Shown here: positions 17,029 through 26,680 of the stretch, one piece after another
How the letters are laid out: each line of letters starts with the position of its first letter
Position numbering within the stretch: position 1 is the stretch's first letter
Assembly: GCF_002797935.1 (NCBI RefSeq)
Contig: NZ_PGER01000001.1
Span: 5,208,001-5,272,000, forward strand
Origin: Flavobacterium sp. 1
GTDB taxonomy: Bacteria; Bacteroidota; Bacteroidia; Flavobacteriales; Flavobacteriaceae
Length of the DNA: 64,000 nt
Direction: 5' to 3'
Position numbers and translations under genes: made by a program
Notes under the pieces: generated by a model
What the model was told of the DNA's origin: nothing
The model's database searches: none
The model's input: the letters and a program-made list of their open reading frames with translations, nothing else

Positions 17029-17812
17029 TTACATTAAAGGGAGAATTAATTTTAGTCCTGAGTATGGTGTGATTTTAGGCTCAGGTTTGGGAGGATTTAC
17101 GGAGGAAATTACAATAGAGCATGTGTTGCCTTATGATGAAATTCCTAATTTTCCTGTTTCGACGGTTCAAGGACATAAGGGCGCATTGGTTTTTGGAACT
17201 ATCGGGACTAAAAAAGTAGTCGCTATGCAGGGACGCTTTCATTTTTATGAAGGATATTCCATGAAAGAAGTTACTTTTCCAGTTCGTGTGATGAAATATT
17301 TAGGCGTTGAAAAGTTAATCGTCTCGAATGCTTCGGGGGGTGTGAATTCAAATTACAAAGTGGGTTCTATTGTGATAATTAAAGATCATATTAATTTTAT
17401 GCCAGAGCATCCTCTTAGAGGGAAAAATGATGAGCGTTTTGGTCCAAGGTTTGTAAATATGAGCCAGCCTTATTCGGTTGAAATGATTGCCAAAGCCAAA
17501 GCCATTGCACAAGAATTCAATATAGAAATTCATGACGGTATTTATTTAGGTTTGCAGGGGCCAACTTTTGAAACCTTAGCCGAATATAAAATGGTCAAAA
17601 TTCTAGGAGCTGATTGTGTAGGAATGTCAACAGTTCCAGAGGTTATTGTAGCCCGTCACATGGAACTGGAAACCTTTGGAGTTTCTATTATTACAGATAT
17701 GGGTGATGAGGAAAGTATAGTGACCATTTCACATGATGAGGTTTTACAGGCCGCCAAAGGCGCTGAACCTAATTTGCGAAAGCTTGTTAAGGAGTTAATT
17801 GTGAGGGGTTAA
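17000..17812 (+). CDS. Purine nucleoside phosphorylase (inosine/guanosine type)
   Basis: Cleaves purine nucleosides with phosphate to base plus ribose 1-phosphate in purine salvage. The trimeric-type family signatures are visible in its 270 residues: ILGSGLGGF at about 25-33 (phosphate site), GRFHFYEGY near 79, SNASGGVN near 111, and the specificity segment VGMSTVPEVIVARH near 206. The ATG lies inside lpxK. Its 3' end overlaps the convergent sensor-kinase gene by 18 bases, leaving no room for a terminator between them. Confidence 0.94.
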   Translation: MWDKVQETVSYIKGRINFSPEYGVILGSGLGGFTEEITIEHVLPYDEIPNFPVSTVQGHKGALVFGTIGTKKVVAMQGRFHFYEGYSMKEVTFPVRVMKYLGVEKLIVSNASGGVNSNYKVGSIVIIKDHINFMPEHPLRGKNDERFGPRFVNMSQPYSVEMIAKAKAIAQEFNIEIHDGIYLGLQGPTFETLAEYKMVKILGADCVGMSTVPEVIVARHMELETFGVSIITDMGDEESIVTISHDEVLQAAKGAEPNLRKLVKELIVRG

Positions 17813-19981
17813 ATTTTTGAAGTTCTGTGCAATGGTAGTATAAAAATCTTCTGGAATAAAAGGTTTTGTAATGACATCGGTCATGCCAAATGAGATTAAC
17901 ATTTCTCTGTTTTCATTTAATGAAATGGCAGTTAGTGCAATAATAGGAGTTGTGGTGTCAAACTCTCTAATTTGCTGTGTTGCAATAGTACCGTTTATTC
18001 CCAATAAATGGACATCCATTAAAACTAAATCGTAAGTGCTGTTTTTTAATACTTGGATAGCCTCTTCACCATTATCCAAAATGGTGCATTCCATTTGTTT
18101 TCTCGAAAGCATTTTTTGGGTAATCATTTGGTTGATTTTGTTGTCTTCAACTAATAATATTTTTTTATTTTTGAATATTTCGGGATCGTAATTTTTAATT
18201 TCCGATTTGATTTGAACAGGTTTTGGATCTGTTTTAAAATTCAATTCAAATGAAAATGTTGAGCCTTTGCCAACAGTACTCTTCAAAAGTATACGGCCAC
18301 CCAAAATTCGGACGAGTTTTTTTACAATAGTTAGCCCTAGTCCTGTGCCTCCGAATTTTCTGTTGATTTCGACCGATCCTTGAGAAAAGCTTTTGAAGAC
18401 TGTTTTTAATTTGTCTTCAGGAATTCCAATACCAGTATCAATTATTTGAAAATAAATAGTTGCATTTTCGTTTGTGTAATTTCTTAAACGGGCAATAACA
18501 CTAACCGTACCATTGTTTGTAAATTTTAAGGCGTTATTGATTAAGTTCATGAAAATTTGAGATAATTTTGTTGGATCGCCTATTAAATTTTCAGGAATAT
18601 TTGAGTCTATTTTAAGAATAAATTTGTTGTTATTTATGGTCGCAATTTCCTTAAGAGAGTTTTGGATATCTATTAATAATTGTTTGAGATTAAAGCTGAT
18701 GTATTCAATTTCTAATTTATTGGAATCTATTTTATTGATTTCTAAAATGTCATTAATAAAATTAGTTAAATAACTGCCCGAAAACTGCAATGACTTTAGG
18801 TAGTGCATTTGGGTTTTTTTTGGGTTTTCTTCTAACAATAAATGTGTTATTCCGTTAATAGCGTTTAACGGTGTCCGAAGCTCGTGACTCACTGTTGATA
18901 AAAATTCAGATCTGGCTTTTGAAGCTTCTTCAGCTTTGTTTTTGGCGACAATTAATTCATTGTTTTTTTCTTTTAATAATGAATTGGTCTGATTGCGTAT
19001 AATATTATTTTTGTACAGTGATAAACTCAATAGGGAGAGGATAGAAATTATCGCAATGGCTAATATGCTTACAAGTCTGGAGAATTTGTCATTTTTTTCT
19101 TTCTCCTTTTTTTCTTTCTCTTTCTGTAATTTCTCTTCAATTCGTTGAGACTCTTTGAATGATTCATAATCGTTAATGCCGAGTTTTTCGTCATTTTCCA
19201 GAGTAATGCTTTCTTTTAAATTCAAATATTTTTTTAAATAAGTATAGGCAGCGGTCTTATCTAACATTTTATCATGAGTTGTGCTTATAGCTAATAAAAT
19301 ATTTGACTGCTGGTTCAGGTCTCCAGTTTTTTTATTTAATTCTAGTGCTCTATTGAAATAATTTAAAGCCAGATTATATCTCTTTTTTTGAGCTTCAATT
19401 GTTCCTGTTTGATATAATGCTTCCGTTTTTGCTAGAGTATTGTTTTGGGGTTTAGCAATGATAGAGCTAAAGATGGATGATGCTAAGGAATTATTGTTCT
19501 TGTATTTTGAAAGTATTCCTTTTTGAAGATTGATTTGATCAGTGTATTCTTTAATGCCTAATTTTTTTTGAATTTCTTCAGCTTTAAGGATGCTCGCTTC
19601 AGCAAGAATGTATTTCTTTTTTTCTATATAAGTAAGTCCAAGATAATAATAAGCAGTAGCTTTTTCTTTAGTAGGTTTTTCAGAAATACTGTTCAATATC
19701 GCAATGCTTTTGCTGAAAACTTCTATGGCATCATTTTGAAGCTTTAGATCGAAATAGATTTTGCCTAATTTGAAAGTCTGATTGGCTTGAGCCTCAATCT
19801 TATTGTTTTTTCTGCAATAATTGATTGACTTTTGGGTGTATAATAAAACGTCTTTATAATTATTTTCTTTTTCATTATCAGCTACCAACTTTGAATAATA
19901 GGCAACACTGTCTATAGGCGCTTTTTTTTGCGGATACAGTTGGGTTTGTAAGAAAAAAAACAATATTAAGAAGTATTTCAT
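17795..19981 (-). CDS. TPR-containing hybrid histidine kinase with receiver domain
   Basis: A membrane sensor kinase of 728 residues. An N-terminal signal/anchor (1-17) precedes about 250 residues of TPR repeats on the outside. A charged coiled segment leads to one transmembrane helix near 300-322. The cytosolic part has HisKA (SHELRTPLNAINGI, phospho-His near 368), HATPase with N-box LINNALKFT, G1 DTGIGIPED, G2 GGTGLGLTI, and a C-terminal receiver (ILLVEDNKIN, phospho-Asp in LVLMDVHL, Lys in VITKPF). No DNA-binding domain or separate regulator is adjacent, so the output partner is unknown. Confidence 0.92.
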   Translation of the reverse strand: MKYFLILFFFLQTQLYPQKKAPIDSVAYYSKLVADNEKENNYKDVLLYTQKSINYCRKNNKIEAQANQTFKLGKIYFDLKLQNDAIEVFSKSIAILNSISEKPTKEKATAYYYLGLTYIEKKKYILAEASILKAEEIQKKLGIKEYTDQINLQKGILSKYKNNNSLASSIFSSIIAKPQNNTLAKTEALYQTGTIEAQKKRYNLALNYFNRALELNKKTGDLNQQSNILLAISTTHDKMLDKTAAYTYLKKYLNLKESITLENDEKLGINDYESFKESQRIEEKLQKEKEKKEKEKNDKFSRLVSILAIAIISILSLLSLSLYKNNIIRNQTNSLLKEKNNELIVAKNKAEEASKARSEFLSTVSHELRTPLNAINGITHLLLEENPKKTQMHYLKSLQFSGSYLTNFINDILEINKIDSNKLEIEYISFNLKQLLIDIQNSLKEIATINNNKFILKIDSNIPENLIGDPTKLSQIFMNLINNALKFTNNGTVSVIARLRNYTNENATIYFQIIDTGIGIPEDKLKTVFKSFSQGSVEINRKFGGTGLGLTIVKKLVRILGGRILLKSTVGKGSTFSFELNFKTDPKPVQIKSEIKNYDPEIFKNKKILLVEDNKINQMITQKMLSRKQMECTILDNGEEAIQVLKNSTYDLVLMDVHLLGINGTIATQQIREFDTTTPIIALTAISLNENREMLISFGMTDVITKPFIPEDFYTTIAQNFKNLTPHN

Positions 19982-20032
19982 GGGTTGCTATTTATGGATA
20001 TTCTTTATCTTTTGATAGTAACTCGTAGGCCA

Positions 20033-21061
20033 TTACTTATGTTTTTTTGCTAAATTTACACTTTTATTCGAGTTCAATAATGAAATTAAATCAATGATCC
20101 GGGAAGAATAACCAATTTCATTATCATACCAGCCTACAACTTTTACCATCTTATCAATTACTGAAGTAAGCTGCGAATCAAATATACATGAATTTTTGTT
20201 GCCAATTACATCTACTGACACAATTGGATCTTCAGTATATTCTAAAATACCTTTTAAATTGGTTTTTGAGGCTTGTTTGAAAGCATTATTTATCTCTTCT
20301 ATGGTAACTGTTTGTTTTACATTGAATGTGATATCAGTCAAAGATCCATCGGGTACAGGGACACGAATACCGCATCCGCCCATTTTGCCGTCTAGTGATT
20401 TGAAAATTTTGGTTAAGGCTTTTGCAGCACCAGTTGTTGTAGGAACAATAGACTGGCTTGCTCCTCTGGCTCTTCGTAAATCTTTGTGAGGCTGATCATG
20501 CAAACTTTGATCTGTCGTAAAGGAATGGATAGTTGTGATATAAGCTTGTTCGATACCGCATAATTCCTCAATAACTTTAATCATAGGTGCCGCATTGTTG
20601 GTCGTGCAGCTGGCATTGGATATAATCGTTTCGGTTCCGTCAAGAATTGATTCGTTAACACCTAATACTACAGTTTTTATTGTGTCAACCTCAGATGGAG
20701 CAGAGAGGATTACTCTTTTGGCTCCAGCCAAAACATGAGCATTTATTTCATCAAAAGTTTTATATTTTCCAGTAGATTCTATAACAAAATCGATGTCTAT
20801 ACTTTTCCAGTCTAAGTTTGAGATGTTTTTTTCGTGGAAAAATAAAAAATGTTTTCCGTCAACTTCAATTCCTTTTTCATCGTGGTTTACCGCAAAAGGC
20901 AAAACACCATGAATACTGTCGTATTTTACCAAATGAGCCATGGTTTTTTTATCGGCAATGTCGTTGATGGCAACTACTTCAATAGTTGGATGGTTTAAAA
21001 GAAGGCGGAATAAATTTCTTCCAATTCTTCCAAATCCATTAATAGCGATTCTTGTTTTCAA
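20033..21061 (-). CDS. gap: Glyceraldehyde-3-phosphate dehydrogenase, type I
   Basis: Oxidises glyceraldehyde 3-phosphate to 1,3-bisphosphoglycerate with NAD(P). The 342 residues show the Rossmann start RIAINGFGRIGRN, Asp34 after the second strand (NDIAD, as in NAD-preferring enzymes), the catalytic SNASCTTNN with Cys152, the His in ITTIHSFT near 181, and VGWYDNEIGYSSR at the end. It lies downstream of lipA with a hairpin between them. Whether this is the main glycolytic copy or a second paralogue cannot be told from the window. Confidence 0.94.
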   Translation of the reverse strand: MKTRIAINGFGRIGRNLFRLLLNHPTIEVVAINDIADKKTMAHLVKYDSIHGVLPFAVNHDEKGIEVDGKHFLFFHEKNISNLDWKSIDIDFVIESTGKYKTFDEINAHVLAGAKRVILSAPSEVDTIKTVVLGVNESILDGTETIISNASCTTNNAAPMIKVIEELCGIEQAYITTIHSFTTDQSLHDQPHKDLRRARGASQSIVPTTTGAAKALTKIFKSLDGKMGGCGIRVPVPDGSLTDITFNVKQTVTIEEINNAFKQASKTNLKGILEYTEDPIVSVDVIGNKNSCIFDSQLTSVIDKMVKVVGWYDNEIGYSSRIIDLISLLNSNKSVNLAKKHK

Positions 21062-21086
21062 TTCTTCGTTGATTTGTTTGACCGTT

Positions 21087-21120
21087 TAATCGTTTAGTCA
21101 GTGGAGCAATTAAACGATTA
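21087..21120 (-). terminator. Hairpin between lipA and gap
   Basis: A 10-bp palindrome TAATCGTTTA/TAAACGATTA with a 14-base loop follows the lipA stop on the minus strand. There is no clear T run, so it may attenuate rather than end transcription. Confidence 0.4.
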
Positions 21121-21127
21121 TGCTTTT

Positions 21128-22027
21128 TTATAAAATATGCTTTTGGGCTTTGTATGATGACCGTACTAATGGACCACTTTCTACATGGCGGAAACCTAAT
21201 TCCAAACCGTATTTTTCATATCGCTTGAATTGTTCAGGAGTTATGAATTCTTTTACAGGAAGGTGTTTTTTACTTGGCTGTAAATATTGTCCAATAGTAA
21301 CTATGTCAACATTGGCAGCTTTTAAATCCCGCATGGTTTGAAAAACTTCTTCTTCCTGTTCGCCAAGACCCAGCATAATTCCAGACTTGGTTCTGTTGAT
21401 GCCTTTTTCTTTCAGGTATCTCAAAACTTCTAAGCTTCGGTCATATTTTGCCTGTATGCGCACTTCACGTGTTAATCGGCGGACAGTTTCAACGTTGTGC
21501 GATACTACTTCTGGATTCGCCTCTACGATACGGTCGATGTTTCTTTCAATGCCTTGAAAATCTGGAATCAATGTTTCAAGAGTAGTATTCGGGTTCATTC
21601 TGCGGATGGCTTTTACAGTTTCAATCCATATAATAGAACCGCCGTCTTTCAAATCATCTCTGTCAACACTTGTAATTACAGCGTGTTTGATATTCATTAT
21701 TTTGATAGAGCGGGCTACTTTTTCAGGTTCATCCCAATCTACAGTTTCGGGTCTTCCGGTTTTTACGCCACAAAAACCACAGGAACGAGTACATACATTT
21801 CCCAGAATCATAAAAGTTGCGGTTCCTTCACCCCAGCATTCTCCCATATTTGGGCAGCTTCCTGATGTACAAATAGTATTCAGACTATATTTATCGACAA
21901 GGCCTCTAAGTTCGGTATATTTTTGTCCTATTGGGAGTTTTACTTTTAGCCATTTGGGTTTAGTTATGCCTTGTTCAGCTTCGCCTCGGATTCCAACAGG
22001 CATTGTATTATTTAAAACAGTTTCCAT
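21128..22027 (-). CDS. lipA: Lipoyl synthase LipA
   Basis: A radical-SAM enzyme that inserts two sulfurs into octanoyl groups of lipoyl-dependent proteins. The auxiliary cluster motif [12 protein letters not shown] gives Cys53, Cys58 and Cys64. The radical-[11 protein letters not shown] gives Cys79, Cys83 and Cys86, both with canonical spacing. The C-terminal RSSYKA motif, RSSYKAQ here, supplies the serine ligand of the auxiliary cluster. The length of 299 residues is normal. A -7 box lies 19 bases before the ATG. Confidence 0.97.
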   Translation of the reverse strand: METVLNNTMPVGIRGEAEQGITKPKWLKVKLPIGQKYTELRGLVDKYSLNTICTSGSCPNMGECWGEGTATFMILGNVCTRSCGFCGVKTGRPETVDWDEPEKVARSIKIMNIKHAVITSVDRDDLKDGGSIIWIETVKAIRRMNPNTTLETLIPDFQGIERNIDRIVEANPEVVSHNVETVRRLTREVRIQAKYDRSLEVLRYLKEKGINRTKSGIMLGLGEQEEEVFQTMRDLKAANVDIVTIGQYLQPSKKHLPVKEFITPEQFKRYEKYGLELGFRHVESGPLVRSSYKAQKHIL

Positions 22028-22045
22028 ATTTCAATTTTCAGACTG

Positions 22046-22053
22046 CAAAGATA
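22046..22053 (-). promoter_or_regulatory. -7 box of lipA
   Basis: On the minus strand it reads TATCTTTG, matching TAnnTTTG, shortly before the lipA ATG at 22027. Confidence 0.5.
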
Positions 22054-22238
22054 AGCAATGTAGTTTTAGAATTCGAGTTCCATATTTGTGAAATTTGATA
22101 AAACTTGTTGGGATACCGACTCTGTTTTAAGTTTTTTGAATAAAAAATGTTTTGGCATTAAATGAATTTAGGTATTAAAAGGCATTAAAATTTTACAGAT
22201 TTGAATAAAACGGCTTTCAGTTGTTTTTAAACTTATAG

Positions 22239-22246
22239 TATATTTG
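22239..22246 (+). promoter_or_regulatory. -7 box of the M48 peptidase gene
   Basis: TATATTTG, 28 bases before the ATG; an A-rich leader AAATAAATAAAAATAAG follows. Confidence 0.6.
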
Positions 22247-22273
22247 TATTCTTAAAATAAATAAAAATAAGAG

Positions 22274-23134
22274 ATGAACACAAAATCATTATTACTAGGA
22301 GCATTAGCTGTTTTACTTGGAGTTTCTACAGCACAAGCGCAAATTAATTTTGGAGAAAAAGCATTAGGTGCTGTTCAAAAAGGAATTACAGGATTCACTT
22401 TTACTGATGCCGATGCAGCGGCTTTGTCCAAACCAGCGGTTGATAAAATGGATGCCGAAAATAAAGTAGCAGCACCAACAGATCCTTATGCTATTCGTTT
22501 GGCCAGAGTTTTTGGAAAACATACTCAAGGTGAATTTTACACGCTGAATTACAAAGTATATTTAACTAAAGACATCAATGCTTTTGCTACTGCAGATGGA
22601 AGTGTGCGTGTGTTTTCCGGTTTGATGGATGTAATGGATGATAATCAGCTAATTGCTGTTATTGGTCACGAAATTGGTCATGTTCATAATCATGATTCCA
22701 GAGATGCCATGAAAGCTTTGTATCAAAAAGAAGCTTTGATTGATGCTGCTGCTTCCCAATCTGTTAAAGTTGCAGCAGTTACCGATAGCCAATTGGCTAA
22801 AATAGGAAGTGCTATGATTGACAGTAAATACAGCCGTAAACAGGAATCGGAAGCCGATTTGTTTGCTTATGATTTTATGAAAAAAAACGGGTATGATGTA
22901 AATGCTGAGGAATCTGCATTTAGAATATTGGCAAAAATGAGCGAAGGTGCTCAAAGTTCTTTTATAGATCAAATGATGAGTTCTCATCCTGATTCTCAAT
23001 TAAGAGCAGATAATGCCAAAGCGAGAGCTGAGAATGATGGTTTGTATAAAGCGTATGTGCAAAAGCCAATTGTTAATACTCTTCCAAAGAAAACTGCAGC
23101 TGTCACTAAAAAGAAAACTGCTAAAAAGAAATAA
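22274..23134 (+). CDS. Periplasmic M48 family metallopeptidase
   Basis: A 286-residue secreted zinc protease. A signal peptide spans residues 1-22 (ending AQAQ). The catalytic HEIGH motif places His132, Glu133 and His136, and the third ligand Glu is in the SEADLFAYDFM segment near 196. A C-terminal lysine-rich tail (KKTAAVTKKKTAKKK) is unusual for the enzyme core and may be a surface- or nucleic-acid-binding extension. It resembles the BepA/LoiP class that acts on outer-membrane proteins; this role is inferred from the family. It is a single gene between its own promoter and a strong terminator. Confidence 0.88.
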   Translation: MNTKSLLLGALAVLLGVSTAQAQINFGEKALGAVQKGITGFTFTDADAAALSKPAVDKMDAENKVAAPTDPYAIRLARVFGKHTQGEFYTLNYKVYLTKDINAFATADGSVRVFSGLMDVMDDNQLIAVIGHEIGHVHNHDSRDAMKALYQKEALIDAAASQSVKVAAVTDSQLAKIGSAMIDSKYSRKQESEADLFAYDFMKKNGYDVNAEESAFRILAKMSEGAQSSFIDQMMSSHPDSQLRADNAKARAENDGLYKAYVQKPIVNTLPKKTAAVTKKKTAKKK

Positions 23135-23161
23135 TAAATCTTGAAAAGTGTTTAGAATTAA

Positions 23162-23200
23162 AAAGAGAAAGCTGAATTATTGTAATTCAGCTTTCTCTTT
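23162..23200. terminator. Bidirectional terminator
   Basis: A perfect 18-bp stem (23162-23179 with 23183-23200) with a 3-base loop TTG lies between the convergent M48 and TonB-like genes. Confidence 0.93.
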
Positions 23201-23215
23201 TATGTTAGTTAAAAT

Positions 23216-24049
23216 CTAATTTGTTTGAATTGTAATCGGTAAATTATAAGAGGTTCGAACTGCTTTGCCGTCAAGAATTCCTGGACTCCATTTGGTTTTT
23301 AATGATTTTAAAACACGGATGGCTTCTGCTCCTAATCCGTAACCAGGATCTTTTATAACTCTGATGTCTGTCATGCTTCCATCTTTTTCAATAACAAAAG
23401 AAACACTCACACGAATTGCCATTTCACTGTCCAGTTCTGGTTTCTCAAAATTATTACCAACATAAGTATAAAATTTGTTGATTCCTCCTGGAAATTCAGG
23501 TTTTTTGTCTAATACAGCACTATTCATAACAGTGTTGGTAGGTACACTAGGGGTGTCAACTCCAGTGCCTGTTCCTGTTGAGGTTCCTGTGCCTACACCA
23601 GTTCCGCCTGTACTTGCAGTACTATTATCTGTGATGTTTTTGAGTGCGTCATTGGTGGCAATGGGTTCGGTAGTTGCTTCTGTAGGATGAGTAATTATGG
23701 GATTTGTTAGTTGCTGTGGGATATTAATATTCTCAGTAATTGGTTGGGTAACTTTGGGCATTGGTGCTTCTTCTTCTGTTTTTGGCGGCACATAAGCATC
23801 GAAATTTGAAACTACAAGTGGATCTGCCTCAGCTATTGGACATGAAATTATAGTGCCATGATCGGGATTCAGATAGTTATAAACCATCGGGATGCTTACT
23901 GCAGCAGTCAAAAGCGATGCTCCTATAAAGAGGGCAAATAAGGATGTCTTAGCGTTTTCTTGGCGTAAATGATACGCACCGTATTCTTTGTTTCTGTTTT
24001 CGAATACGATGTCAGTCCAGCTTGTTTCGTAGAGGTTTAGTTTAGACAT
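23216..24049 (-). CDS. TonB-family energy transducer
   Basis: Couples inner-membrane proton motive force to outer-membrane transport. The 277-residue protein starts with the Bacteroidota-type cytosolic segment (WTDIVFENRNKEYGAYHLR) and has one transmembrane helix at about 33-58. A linker of about 130 residues is rich in Pro, Thr and Gly (GTGVGTGTSTGTGTGV). The C-terminal TonB domain runs from about 190 (LDKKPEFPGGINKFYTYV, VSFVIEKDGSMTDIRV, ending LPITIQTN). No ExbB/ExbD genes lie beside it. A link to the heme receptor in this window is possible but untested. Confidence 0.9.
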   Translation of the reverse strand: MSKLNLYETSWTDIVFENRNKEYGAYHLRQENAKTSLFALFIGASLLTAAVSIPMVYNYLNPDHGTIISCPIAEADPLVVSNFDAYVPPKTEEEAPMPKVTQPITENINIPQQLTNPIITHPTEATTEPIATNDALKNITDNSTASTGGTGVGTGTSTGTGTGVDTPSVPTNTVMNSAVLDKKPEFPGGINKFYTYVGNNFEKPELDSEMAIRVSVSFVIEKDGSMTDIRVIKDPGYGLGAEAIRVLKSLKTKWSPGILDGKAVRTSYNLPITIQTN

Positions 24050-24331
24050 AATTTATTGGATTTAATGGTTAAAGTAGAGATTAAATCATAAGCTAAAAGG
24101 AGTTTTAGTTTCTAACGCAAATAACAGGAATTTTAGTATGTGTGAATGTGATTATTTTTTAATAAAATTGTTAAATAGATGTTGTTGTGAGTAAATATAA
24201 GAATATTTATTAAGTATAACTATAATTATTTAACAAATTAATTCTGTTAATGTAATTGAGTTTTATGACTCTAATGTGAGGGAGTAATGTGTTTTTTTGG
24301 ACGTTATTCAGTAAAATATTTTTTGATGCAA

Positions 24332-24883
24332 TTATCTTCTATTCTGTATAATTTCAGAAAGCAGTTTTTTGGCACGAAGCAATTTTATTTTTACATTGCT
24401 CAATGGCTCGTCAATTTTGTTAGCGATTTCCTGATAGCTCATTTCCTGAAAATAACGCAACTGAATCACTTCTTGATAATGCGGTTTCAGTTCTTTGATG
24501 AACTGCAGTAATTGAGAAAGATTTTGCTCGGTAATTAATACATCTTCTGCCGATGGAGTAGTGTCGGCAACATTATAGGCAGTTTGGTCTTGTTCGTCTG
24601 TAATTTCAATAAACAGACTTGATTTTTTTTTGCGGATTAAATCGATATGCACATTTTTGGCGATAGATATCAGCCAAGTATTGAATTGAAATTCAGAATT
24701 ATAAGTAGCTATTTTATCAAAAGCTTTAGAGAAAGTTTCAATGGTAATGTCTTCGGCAGTGGTTTCGTTTTCAGTGCGTTTCAGCATAAAACCATACACC
24801 TCATTCCAATAATGGTTCAATAGAAAAGTAAAGGCGGTCTGGTTTCCTTTTTTAGCTTTTTCTATTTGTTTTTTTATTTCCAA
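24332..24883 (-). CDS. ECF-type RNA polymerase sigma factor
   Basis: A 183-residue sigma-70 family factor. Region 2 covers about 10-85 (FTFLLNHYWNEVYGFML, DITIETFSKAFDKI, FNTWLISIAKNVHIDLIRKKK). Region 4 covers about 125-178 with the helix-turn-helix YQEVIQLRYFQEMSYQEIANKI. There is no sigma-1.1 and no obvious anti-sigma gene next to it. Its start lies 10 bases inside the glycosyltransferase gene, so the two are translationally linked. The genes it controls cannot be told from this window. Confidence 0.93.
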   Translation of the reverse strand: MEIKKQIEKAKKGNQTAFTFLLNHYWNEVYGFMLKRTENETTAEDITIETFSKAFDKIATYNSEFQFNTWLISIAKNVHIDLIRKKKSSLFIEITDEQDQTAYNVADTTPSAEDVLITEQNLSQLLQFIKELKPHYQEVIQLRYFQEMSYQEIANKIDEPLSNVKIKLLRAKKLLSEIIQNRR

Positions 24884-25983
24884 TGCGCAGGTTTTGAAAA
24901 AATGTTAGCCACAAAGACATTTATTTGTGTGAATATAAGTATAATTTCGATAATAGGATACCAATACATTACATCTTTTTCTTTTAATTTTCCAGCTGCA
25001 AACCCTATAACAATCCATGAAACTAAATAACGAAATCCAATAAGGCTTAAAACCAATATCCATTGAAATTGAAAAACCAATAATACAATTGGTGTTAATA
25101 GGAACAATAACTGTGAGCTAAAGAAAAATCCCAGTTGTATTTTGTCGAATGTTTTGTAGTGGCTGGCAGTGGCAACATGCCTTCTTTTTTGGATAAACCA
25201 ATCTTTGAAAGAGGTTTTTGGTGCCGAGTATGTAAAACTTTCAGGTGTATAGCTGATAGTTGTGTTGTCTGAATCTGCGGCCTGATTGATAAATAAATCA
25301 TCATCGCCAGAACGGATTTGGATATGGTCGATAAAGCCGTTTACATTGAAAAATTCTTCTTTTTTGTAGGCTAGATTACGTCCAACTCCCATATAAGGCT
25401 TGCCTATTTTTGCCCACGAAAAATATTGAACAGCCGTAAGCAGAGTTTCATATCGGATTATTTTATTCAAAAAGGAATTGGCTATTTTCTCGTAGCCGCC
25501 ATAGCCCAAAACAATGGTTCTTTGTTTTGTGAACTGGGAGCTCATCGCAGTGATCCAATCTTTGGAAGTTGGGTAGCAGTCTGCATCAGTAAACAATAAA
25601 TGCTCTTTCTGAGCAGCTTTGATTCCTAATGTTAAAGCGTATTTTTTGTTTCCCCAAAAAGCTTCGTTGTTTTTTACTTTAACTAATTTTATGTTCGGAT
25701 ACGTTTTTTCAAACTCTTCAAATATATCCAAAGTAGTATCGCTCGAAGCATCGTCAATCAAAACGATTTCGAAGTCGGGATAATTTTGTTCGGCCAATAG
25801 AGGAATATATTTGATAACATTGTCTTCTTCATTTTTGGCACAGACAATTACAGAAACAGGAATGTTTTTAGGGCTAATTTCCTGTGCTTTTGCAAAAGAA
25901 AACTTCCCAAAAACAATCAGATAATAAAAAAGTTGAATGACAATTATTGCAATAAAAAAGTATAAAGTAAAGGTTAGTATCAT
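24874..25983 (-). CDS. Membrane-anchored family 2 glycosyltransferase
   Basis: A processive-type sugar transferase of 369 residues at the inner membrane. An N-terminal membrane helix (about 5-25) is followed by a GT-A domain with VSVIVCAKNEEDN, VLIDDASSD, the DxD motif FTDADC near 131, and QKRRHVATASHYK near 247 (the Q/RxxRW-like acceptor motif, with H for W). Three C-terminal membrane helices follow. The substrate is unknown. It is the upstream partner of the overlapping sigma factor gene. Confidence 0.88.
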   Translation of the reverse strand: MILTFTLYFFIAIIVIQLFYYLIVFGKFSFAKAQEISPKNIPVSVIVCAKNEEDNVIKYIPLLAEQNYPDFEIVLIDDASSDTTLDIFEEFEKTYPNIKLVKVKNNEAFWGNKKYALTLGIKAAQKEHLLFTDADCYPTSKDWITAMSSQFTKQRTIVLGYGGYEKIANSFLNKIIRYETLLTAVQYFSWAKIGKPYMGVGRNLAYKKEEFFNVNGFIDHIQIRSGDDDLFINQAADSDNTTISYTPESFTYSAPKTSFKDWFIQKRRHVATASHYKTFDKIQLGFFFSSQLLFLLTPIVLLVFQFQWILVLSLIGFRYLVSWIVIGFAAGKLKEKDVMYWYPIIEIILIFTQINVFVANIFSKPAHWK

Positions 25984-26011
25984 TGTATTTTCTGGCTTTT
26001 AAAAACGATTG

Positions 26012-26019
26012 CAAATGTA
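26012..26019 (-). promoter_or_regulatory. -7 box of the glycosyltransferase-sigma operon
   Basis: It reads TACATTTG on the minus strand, 28 bases before the ATG. A TTG (26039-26041) lies 19 bases further upstream, the usual -33 spacing, which makes this one of the best promoters in the window. Confidence 0.65.
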
Positions 26020-26055
26020 ATTAGCAATTGTCAATTATCAATGTAAAATCAGTAA

Positions 26056-26670
26056 TTACTTTCTGGAATTAGCCATTTCTTTCGCTACAGCCATAGACTG
26101 AGGGTTTTCTGTTTTTTCTAATTCAGAAATAATGTTTGCATAATTTTTGTTATCTCGGTTTTGTGACATTTTATTTTTGGCTTGTATCTCTTCAACTTTA
26201 ATTTCAAAAGCCACAATTCCGCGGGTCTGCATCATTGTTTTTTTTGATAAATCAGCTACACGAATGGGACATTTAGAGTTTTGTTCGTATTTGTCTACGA
26301 GTTTGGTTAACGAATCAATTACCGCATCTCCTTCTACGATTTTTATTTTTCCGTAAATATGAACTGCCGAATAATTCCAAGTGGGAACATTCTCGTGATC
26401 ATACCAAGACGAAGATATATAAGCGTGCGGTCCTGTAAATACTGCCAGTACTTGGTCATCCGATTCAAATGCGGTCCATTGTGGATTCTCTTTTGAAATA
26501 TGCCCCATCAAGATTTCTTCTCCGTCTTTATTGATTTCTAATTCCAATGGAATATGCGTTGCCCATAATTTTCCATTGGTTTGGTTGATGAGAATGCCAA
26601 AAGCATTTGCTTTTAGAAAGGTTCTGATGGCTTCTTTATCTTTGTTTTTATATAAATCTGGAATGTACAT
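26056..26670 (-). CDS. PaiB-like FMN-binding negative regulator
   Basis: A 204-residue protein of the PaiB/FMN-binding split-barrel family. It starts MYIPDLYKNKDKEAIRTFLKANAFG, with the conserved ATHIPLEL near 40, GHISKENPQW near 57, YISSSWYDHENVPTWNYSAVHIYG near 88 and a C-terminal FEIKVEEIQAKNKMSQNRD segment. In Bacillus, PaiB pairs with the acetyltransferase PaiA in repression of protease and sporulation genes. Here a GNAT gene ends 10 bases upstream, a similar pairing, although the target is unknown. Confidence 0.88.
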   Translation of the reverse strand: MYIPDLYKNKDKEAIRTFLKANAFGILINQTNGKLWATHIPLELEINKDGEEILMGHISKENPQWTAFESDDQVLAVFTGPHAYISSSWYDHENVPTWNYSAVHIYGKIKIVEGDAVIDSLTKLVDKYEQNSKCPIRVADLSKKTMMQTRGIVAFEIKVEEIQAKNKMSQNRDNKNYANIISELEKTENPQSMAVAKEMANSRK

Positions 26671-26680
26671 TTTTATGGTT

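Noticed and set aside
23520..23610. GT/ACC-rich low-complexity stretch that looks like a DNA repeat
   Set aside because: It encodes the Gly/Thr-rich periplasmic linker of the TonB-like protein, which is normal for that family.
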